A stretch of 23,217 nucleotides of DNA from a virus: the IMG/VR virus record IMGVR_UViG_3300012920_000278, positions 1 through 23,217 of that record. One strand, given 5' to 3'. Below, one piece after another: positions 15,198-22,200 of the stretch. Made by a program: the position numbers and the translations under genes. Positions within the stretch are counted from its first letter, which is position 1, and each line of letters begins with the position of its first letter. The notes beneath the pieces are model-generated. The model saw only the letters and a program-made list of their open reading frames with translations. It was not told where the DNA came from and did no database searches.

Positions 15198-17318
15198 TTA
15201 GGATCCTGAGTCGAACCAATTAAATCCGTCGTTCCCACCAGTTGAGTAGTTATAATTATTTGCGGTCGCAACAATTACGTTATTGTCCATGATAAGCGCA
15301 CCATTAAAATTTCCTACAGAACTGCTGCTACCAGAGGTGCCACCACCAGCCATTCCGGTATTTGTCACATCACCTTGAATTATGTTAGTTAATGAATATT
15401 GAGCACTGTCTAAGTTGTAAATATAAATCTGGCCAGCGCCGGCACGTATTTCAGTGCCGTCAGCAGACTCTGCTGATCCGTAAGGAGCACCTACAATAAT
15501 TGTATTTCCATCGGCAGACACGTCAAGAGAAATGCCGAAGTACCTGTTTTCGACGCCTGACCTATTTCCAGCAGAGTCTGGATATAACTCTTGAAATAGA
15601 CTATATGCATCTGATCCAGTTGCTCCATCACTATCTCTTTTCCATATCTGAACTCCGCCAGTGTACAAGTTATTTCCTGGATTTTGGTTGGCATCTGCGT
15701 TTACTGCAAATTGATTCGAGTTCGATCCTGGCGGATACATACCTGTAGTCGGTCTTAAAGTCGGAATTGACCATGCAATAGTTTCAGCATCGCTATCCAT
15801 CGAAACTGTCATAGATTGTGAAAAAGCATTACCGTTTCCAGAAATAAATTTGCTAGCATTAGACCCCGAATTTACAGGCCAAAGCTTTTGTTGATATTCC
15901 CACATGTCACCATATACACCAACTCTTTTGTAAACATAGCACGCTCCAGTCCTTATATTAGTTCGAGGAACAGTAGATCCATACGAGGCAGAAGTAGCTG
16001 CCATCCAATTTCCGTCTGAAGATACAGAAACACTCATACCAAATTTTGAAGATTGAACAACATCTGGGCATTCAATAACTTGTTGAACGGCTGGATTCCA
16101 AGTTGTTCCAGTTCCAGTTCTACTAAAACAAATTAAAGCACCCGCGTAAGATAGACTGTTTGAATACCAATAAGGATCGCCTAAAACCCAGTAAGTTCCA
16201 GTCTTGTCCGTGTCCATTTCACCTATTTGATCCATATCGTTATTGATAGATGAAGTTGGAAGAGATCCAAAGGTACTTTGTACATAAGTATTTAATTGAT
16301 AATTCGTAGCGGTATTAAGTAAGGTACGATTTGGATATGCTCCTTCTACTTTTCCAATTCGTAAAGTATGAGAAGGCCTGTTATCAGTGGTCATTGCAAA
16401 ATAATCTCCGCCTATAGCCACTGCAGCCCCACATTGCCAGTTTCCATTGCCTAAAGATGGTCTATGCCATAGACCGTTCCAATTTCTAGAATTATCATCC
16501 CAAGTGTGCAGTTCAATACTTCCATAATTACTATAGCCGTTTGAGCTTTGTGAGAAAGGAGCACCTGAAATAAACTCGATATAGCCGGGGGCTTTATTCT
16601 TTTTCAATCTATGAAATGACTCTTTGTTAGTACCTTGACCCGCAGGTGTATTATGCAATTTAAAATTGAATGTAGGTGAATTCCATTGTGGTGCAAAGCT
16701 ACCATCTGCATTTTGACCTGCTGTGCCAAAATTAAGTTTGAGATCTCGAGATATTGATGAAATTGCAACTCCGTCATTAACGTTAAACGTTAATCTGGTG
16801 GTCGTAGTTGTGGCTGATCCTTGTGCTTTAGGTGTTACAACAAATCGAGCAGAATCATTTGCTTGTGTTAAAGTACCAGACGCTAGTCCACTGAAATCAC
16901 CATCTGAATCCACAGTAAATGTAAGTGGATTTGTACTGTCATTTCCAGTTATGATAAATGTGGTAGTAGTAACTCCATCTTTAGCTAAACTAATTGTTCC
17001 TTGTGGTGTTACTGTAATTGTAGGATCTTCATTCGTCAATTCGTTCTTAAACCAATTTATTCCATTAGAAAAGTAGAATCGATTCTGATTTTGAGCATAA
17101 TAAATTGTTCCTTCATTATCACTCGCATTAGGAAGAACATTAGCTGCAGATATCACTTCAACACCAGGAGCTGAACGATTTGCTATATAATTAGAATCAA
17201 TTATTCCAATCACTTGAGCTGAATCTGTCCCTTCGTTTTGTGCAAGTAGTCTTAAGCTACCAGTGTTAGCAGCTTCAGTAGCTCCAAGAATTTGTGCAAT
17301 ATCTCTACTTCTTGACAT
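15198..17318 (-). CDS. Fibre/adhesin-like virion protein, paralogue with FG-GAP-like repeats (706 aa)
   Basis: The ATG at 17318 is preceded by AAAGGATAAG and, 19 bases upstream, by an exact late promoter box. The N-terminus MSRSRDIAQILGATEAA matches that of the left-edge protein (MSKNRNIAALLGSAG). A DSAQVIGIIDSNYIANR motif follows at 32-48, a conserved EGTIYYAQNQNRFYFSNGINWF segment (69-90), a cadherin-like beta domain (about 98-197) and propeller-like repeats (about 240-690). Clear repeat cores are SKFGMSVSVSSDGNWMAATS (424-443) and NRYFGISLDVSADGNTIIVG (591-610), the latter followed by AP and a GQIYIYNLD strand. The protein is probably a virion surface adhesin or fibre. It ends 43 bases before gp13, so it could decorate the neck or tail, but this is not shown by sequence. 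Family assignment is confident at domain level only. Confidence 0.8.
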   Translation of the reverse strand: MSRSRDIAQILGATEAANTGSLRLLAQNEGTDSAQVIGIIDSNYIANRSAPGVEVISAANVLPNASDNEGTIYYAQNQNRFYFSNGINWFKNELTNEDPTITVTPQGTISLAKDGVTTTTFIITGNDSTNPLTFTVDSDGDFSGLASGTLTQANDSARFVVTPKAQGSATTTTTRLTFNVNDGVAISSISRDLKLNFGTAGQNADGSFAPQWNSPTFNFKLHNTPAGQGTNKESFHRLKKNKAPGYIEFISGAPFSQSSNGYSNYGSIELHTWDDNSRNWNGLWHRPSLGNGNWQCGAAVAIGGDYFAMTTDNRPSHTLRIGKVEGAYPNRTLLNTATNYQLNTYVQSTFGSLPTSSINNDMDQIGEMDTDKTGTYWVLGDPYWYSNSLSYAGALICFSRTGTGTTWNPAVQQVIECPDVVQSSKFGMSVSVSSDGNWMAATSASYGSTVPRTNIRTGACYVYKRVGVYGDMWEYQQKLWPVNSGSNASKFISGNGNAFSQSMTVSMDSDAETIAWSIPTLRPTTGMYPPGSNSNQFAVNADANQNPGNNLYTGGVQIWKRDSDGATGSDAYSLFQELYPDSAGNRSGVENRYFGISLDVSADGNTIIVGAPYGSAESADGTEIRAGAGQIYIYNLDSAQYSLTNIIQGDVTNTGMAGGGTSGSSSSVGNFNGALIMDNNVIVATANNYNYSTGGNDGFNWFDSGS

Positions 17319-17336
17319 CTCTTATCCTTTTGACTT

Positions 17337-17344
17337 TATTTATA
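17337..17344 (-). promoter_or_regulatory. T4-type late promoter box (TATAAATA)
   Basis: There is an exact minus-strand TATAAATA in the gap between the 633- and 706-residue genes, ending 18 bases before the ATG at 17318. The position and the match to the T4 gp55/gp33-dependent late consensus support a late promoter. Confidence 0.72.
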
Positions 17345-19246
17345 TTACGCTGAGTCATACAATTTATTTAGAACACCGTTGTAATACGGACTTGAAGCTA
17401 CTCCAACATCTGTAATGAATTTAGCTTTACCGTAGTATCCAATTGGTATATAACCATGTCCGTACGCATTATTCCGACTACCTTCAACCCAGTTACGAGC
17501 AAGAAACTGTCCTCCCGAAGAATCTTGACTGTAGAACATTCCTACTCCACTGATGCCACTTCTTCCTGATGTTTTATAATTGGTATCAGTAGGAGCTCCA
17601 ATAAAAACTGCATTGCCTTGACCGTTTATGCAAACTGTAGTTCCAAAATAATTATTTTCTGCCCTATAGTCATAGTTCTGAGAGGATGGATCACCAATGC
17701 CCTCAAACTCAACCGGATGTAAAGTCTGAAAATGATTCCAAGTTGTACCTGATCTTTTATAAATTAGTGCAGCTCCTTGTACATACTGTGTAGTTGAATA
17801 TCTACTAGGAGGGTGGCCACCTATTATGAGTGTGTTACCATCATCACTTATTCCGATATCATATCCCCAATATATCGCAGCCGCATCAACGCCATTCGGT
17901 ACTCGATTCCAGTTAGAATTATGAGCATTAACAGCCGCGGTAGTAAAAAGATTGTCCCAATCTGAAACCTGTGGTTGAATTGATGCCTGAATTGCAAACT
18001 CATTAGAACCGGCACTATCTCTTGTAAATACATGAACTTTACCGTATGTTGACGCTGAAAACGGTGTTGGACCTTCTGCATAAGATTCACCGACAGCTAA
18101 AGTTAATCCATCTTCTGTCATTGCTAACGAATTTCCAAATCGATTATTTGGTCCTGCCTGAGGAGATGGAATCTCCTGGACTTCTGACCATGTATCTGCT
18201 CCATCATCTTTGCGATAAATAAATATTCTTCCAGATCCACCACCATTTTTGCCATCGAGTCCATGACCCATTACAACTATATCTCCAGATGAATCACATG
18301 CTAGTGGAACTCCATATGTATACGAGAAAGACTGATTAATATCGGCCGGCGGATCAAATGCATTTGCAGGTAGATTTGACAATGACGATCCATTAATTTT
18401 CCAAGCATACGGTTTATTATAAGTTGTAGCAGTTGTGGATGTATAACACGCAAAAATATAATTACGACTACATGCCATAGCCCCGTAAGCTGTTCCATAG
18501 TATTGATCAGTTCTGCCAGAAACGTCGTTGATGCTATGATAACTTCGGTATGTCCAAATACCATTAACGAGCTGATACCAGCCAAAGGCTCCATATTGTG
18601 ATGGATGATAACTATTACCAATCATCATCACGCCAGCGGCTCTACACACTGCATAATTTGTACCACACTGTGCACTATGACCTCCTGCACCTAAGTCGGT
18701 TTCTTGTATTGTTTCATAAGTTGGTCCACCAGTACCAAAGAGAAGTCTTAGTGTTCTTTGTGAAGATGCAATCGACTGTCCATCAGAAACTCTAAAAGTC
18801 AACTGAGAAAAGTTAGTAGTGGCGGCTGCTTGACTTTTAGGAGTGATTGTAAACACAGAGGAATCTTGTGATACTGTACCGAGACCACCGAAATTACCAT
18901 CAGATTCTACAGAGAAAGTTAATGTAGCGCCTGAATCTGCGTCAGTCGCAGTGAGTCTGACAGTTGTCGATGTAGTATCAGTTGCAAGAATAATAATGCC
19001 TTCAGGAGAAACTGAAAGAGTAGGATCTTGATTTACAACTGCCATCGGAAACCATGCATCTCCGATTGACACATAAACTTTATTTGCATCATCTACATAA
19101 GCGAGACTACCTTCGGCTCCGGAAGAAGGAGGTAAAGAAGCTAGAGTATTGTAAACCGTGATTCCAGCACCTCCGCCTCCACCACCGCCCGTAGCAGCAT
19201 CGACTGCTGAATCAACTAAACCTCGTATTGATGTAAGTGTTGCCAT
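17345..19246 (-). CDS. Fibre/adhesin-like virion protein with cadherin-like domain and FG-GAP-like repeats (633 aa)
   Basis: The ATG at 19246 follows the upstream stop within 2 bases, so translation is probably coupled. The Shine-Dalgarno is weak (GAGAAC). Layout: short N-terminal helix with a degenerate DSA motif (1-18), a seven-Gly linker (20-26), a short conserved stretch with YVDDANKVYVSIGDAWFPM (50-69), a cadherin/PKD-like beta domain (about 73-170; LTATDADSGATLTFSVESDG), then propeller-like repeats (about 190-575). Repeat signatures are NRFGNSLAMTEDGLTLAVG, GYDIGISDDGNTLIIGG and NYFGTTVCINGQGNAVFIGAP, each followed by a strand such as GKVHVFTRD or GAALIYKR. This is the FG-GAP/integrin-alpha-type pattern, found in carbohydrate- or protein-binding surface proteins. 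It is paralogous to the 706-residue gene and the left-edge gene. A role in host recognition is inferred. Confidence 0.8.
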   Translation of the reverse strand: MATLTSIRGLVDSAVDAATGGGGGGGAGITVYNTLASLPPSSGAEGSLAYVDDANKVYVSIGDAWFPMAVVNQDPTLSVSPEGIIILATDTTSTTVRLTATDADSGATLTFSVESDGNFGGLGTVSQDSSVFTITPKSQAAATTNFSQLTFRVSDGQSIASSQRTLRLLFGTGGPTYETIQETDLGAGGHSAQCGTNYAVCRAAGVMMIGNSYHPSQYGAFGWYQLVNGIWTYRSYHSINDVSGRTDQYYGTAYGAMACSRNYIFACYTSTTATTYNKPYAWKINGSSLSNLPANAFDPPADINQSFSYTYGVPLACDSSGDIVVMGHGLDGKNGGGSGRIFIYRKDDGADTWSEVQEIPSPQAGPNNRFGNSLAMTEDGLTLAVGESYAEGPTPFSASTYGKVHVFTRDSAGSNEFAIQASIQPQVSDWDNLFTTAAVNAHNSNWNRVPNGVDAAAIYWGYDIGISDDGNTLIIGGHPPSRYSTTQYVQGAALIYKRSGTTWNHFQTLHPVEFEGIGDPSSQNYDYRAENNYFGTTVCINGQGNAVFIGAPTDTNYKTSGRSGISGVGMFYSQDSSGGQFLARNWVEGSRNNAYGHGYIPIGYYGKAKFITDVGVASSPYYNGVLNKLYDSA

Positions 19247-19247
19247 A

Positions 19248-22200
19248 TTAGTTCTCTGTTAATATCCAACCGTTCGAGTCATTGTAATATACAAGACCGA
19301 TCGCGGCTCGGTTAATGTTAATAATTAGATCACTATCACTGCCTAAAATCTTTTGTGTACTCTGAATAGTGATATTGTTTGTTGCTGCATTGCCAGATCC
19401 ATCTATGATTCTTACTTCATCACCTAATGTCGCTCCAGCTTGTAAAGTTATGACTTTACCTGACGTTTTAGTATTTACTATCTTGCGATCACCAGGCACT
19501 GCGATAAACGATGATGCAGCTTCAGTCCAAGTTAATCTTTCGTTTATAGCTGAATCTGCAACCGTACTAGCCGCTGCAGTTGCAAGAGGTGTAATTTGTG
19601 CTGAGTCTAAGCCAGCAGTAATCGTAATCGTTTTTGTTCCAGAACCATTGCCAGTTGCTACAACTCCACTACCGACAAAATCAAGAGTAGTTGCTGAAAC
19701 TGTTAGCGGTGTACCTTCATTCGCGATTGTGAATCCAACTGAAGCACCTAAACGAGCAGCAACATAAGCTGAATCAACGAGAGCAAACATATCGTTTGAG
19801 TCAAGTCCAGGTAATGGTGAATTACCTAAGAACCTTTCAACCAGTAGAATGTCTCCTGAGTCTGCAGCTTCTGTAAGTACTACACTATTACTATTCGTAG
19901 CTGTAAAATCTGATGAACTTAAAAGCAAACCGTTAAGGTACACAGCCAACTTTCCAGGATTATATTCTAAATTTACACCGTTGTTATCGTTTCCTGAAAA
20001 TACTGTTTGATTAGAAGTTGCAGTATATTCGAACTGAGTTCGTGTTAAGGGAAGCTGTATGCCACCATCAAATACGATATCTCCATAAGCTACAAATTGA
20101 ACATCATCACCTAATAAAGCTGGTTGATTCAATGTAAATGAGAAGGTGTCTGTTGCAGTATAATCTGTTGGAGCAAGTAAGATACCATTTAGATAGACAA
20201 GCTTTGATCCAGCAGGAGAATATCTAAGTTCTTTTCCGTTCAGATCAATTCCGATAAACTTTGTCTGCGCAGAGTCTGCTGTATAATAATAAGCTGTCGC
20301 TCTATCATTAGCAGAGGTAAAGACAGATACGATATAAACATCACTGCTTACTGAAGTTCCGCTGACTGTTATACTAGTACCGTTTGCAGTTGTATAATCA
20401 CTTGAGCTTAATAATATACCATTCTTATGGACTTGCACTTGATTATTACCAAATGCCATACTATTTCCAGTAAGAACTGCTGTACCAGTTAGACCAGTAA
20501 ATTTATATTCTCGATAATTAACACCTGCAATATTATTTGATATAGTATTGACAATTGATAAGAAATCATCAGAGTCTGCAGCAAGTGTCAATGTTATCGA
20601 AGTATTAGTTGCTACATAGTCATTTGTTTCAGAAAGTAAAATACCATTTAAATATACCTCAGAGATACCATTTGCAAGATTTAAATTTGTACCTTTATCA
20701 TCAGCACCTGTAAATACTGTCTGGCCAGAATCTGCAGTAAATTCATATGAATTAGAAAACAGTGTCGATTGACCCGTTCTACCAGTTGTTTCAATAACTG
20801 TTAAAGAATATCCGCTATCTGCTGCTTCTGTTAATGTGATTGCACTACTAGTTGCAGTAAAGTCAGTAGTATCTTCGAGCAAAATACCATTTAGATAAAC
20901 TTCGATATGATCTGTCGATACAGACAAAACATTGCCAAACTTATCGCTATCTGTAAATATAGTTTGACCTGAATCTGCTTCATAAATGAATTTTGTTACT
21001 GAAAGAATGCCAGTGGTTATATCTTCAATTCTTGATGAAATATAACTTGAATCAATAGTTGCATTTATTAGAGTGAGTGTTGCTGCTGAATCGACTCCGC
21101 TTGCAGGAGTAATTGCTGTATGCTCAAAGATCTGTAAAGTATCGTTTGAATCAGCACCAGTTACTAGTGTGATTGTGCTACTGTCTGTTTCTACATAGTC
21201 ATCAGTTTCAACAAGGAGAATACCATTTAAAAAGACTTGTGTATTAGATAAATGTTTCTCATAGCTTAATGTGGTACCATTATCATCAGCTCCAGTAAAT
21301 ACTGTTTGGGCCGCGGTGGCAGTATATGTAAATACATCGATTGCATTAGCAGCATCGCCGCTTCCACCACCGCCTCCACCAGAGTTAGTAGATGGATTAA
21401 AAGTAAATACTCCAGTTGAGTTATCATATGATAGTTGTCCACCGCCTGACGCTGTACCTGTAGTTACAGATATGCCTTGCCTTGCAGTAGCGAGAGTAAT
21501 ACCAGCTCCAGTGTATCGTGCTGTGATATAATTTGAATCAACTAAATTGATAACGGCGGCAGAATCGAGGCCACCACCTCCTCCTCCACCACCACTACTA
21601 CGAGCAGCTACATAAGCTGAATCGACTGTTGATGTAATGAGAGATATAGTTGCAGCAGAATCAACTCCTGCACTCGTAATGTCACTCAGTAACGCAAACG
21701 TACCACTTGAATCTGGTAAATTGATTATATTATCAGCAGTAGGATTGATCGCTTGAATTTTAGTTTCATTATTATTTGTCGAATCACCTTCGAATGCGAT
21801 ACTAGTAATACTGTTAATATTCTGATCAAGTTCTAATGTAACGTTATTAGCGGCAATGCCTGCATTAATTTGGCCAGTAGTTCCTAAGAACGTTAATGTT
21901 TCTGTTGCGCTGTTAAACGTATGTGTACCAGTATTAGCCGCTAGACCGAAAGTTGTTCCTGGTGTTCTTGCTGCAACGTACGCGCTATCAACAACACCTT
22001 CAACACGAGCATTTGTATAATATAAGTTTGTACCTTCTGCAAGATCAGTAGTTGTAAATCCTGTAAAGTTACGAGTTTGCACGAAGATTGCATTACCCAT
22101 ATAGCCATGATTTGCACACTGATAATGTAGAACTGGAGGAGTTGCGTCTGTAATTTCAATTTCTACATACGAACCATTTTGCCCAGCTGATATGCCGCTT

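Noticed and set aside
16459-16475. Short inverted repeat GGTCTAT/ATAGACC
   Set aside because: It is a 7-bp stem with a 3-base loop inside the coding region of the 706-residue protein, without a T-run. It is probably chance.
19369-19767. 132-codon open frame on the plus strand
   Set aside because: It is antisense to the C-terminal end of the large fibre gene. Its composition is a shadow of the Asp/Ser/Thr-rich protein, and no ribosome binding site or promoter supports it.
21550-21600. Poly-Gly coding stretches resembling microsatellites
   Set aside because: They stay in frame and act as flexible linkers between fibre modules. Similar Gly runs occur in the 633-residue and left-edge proteins.
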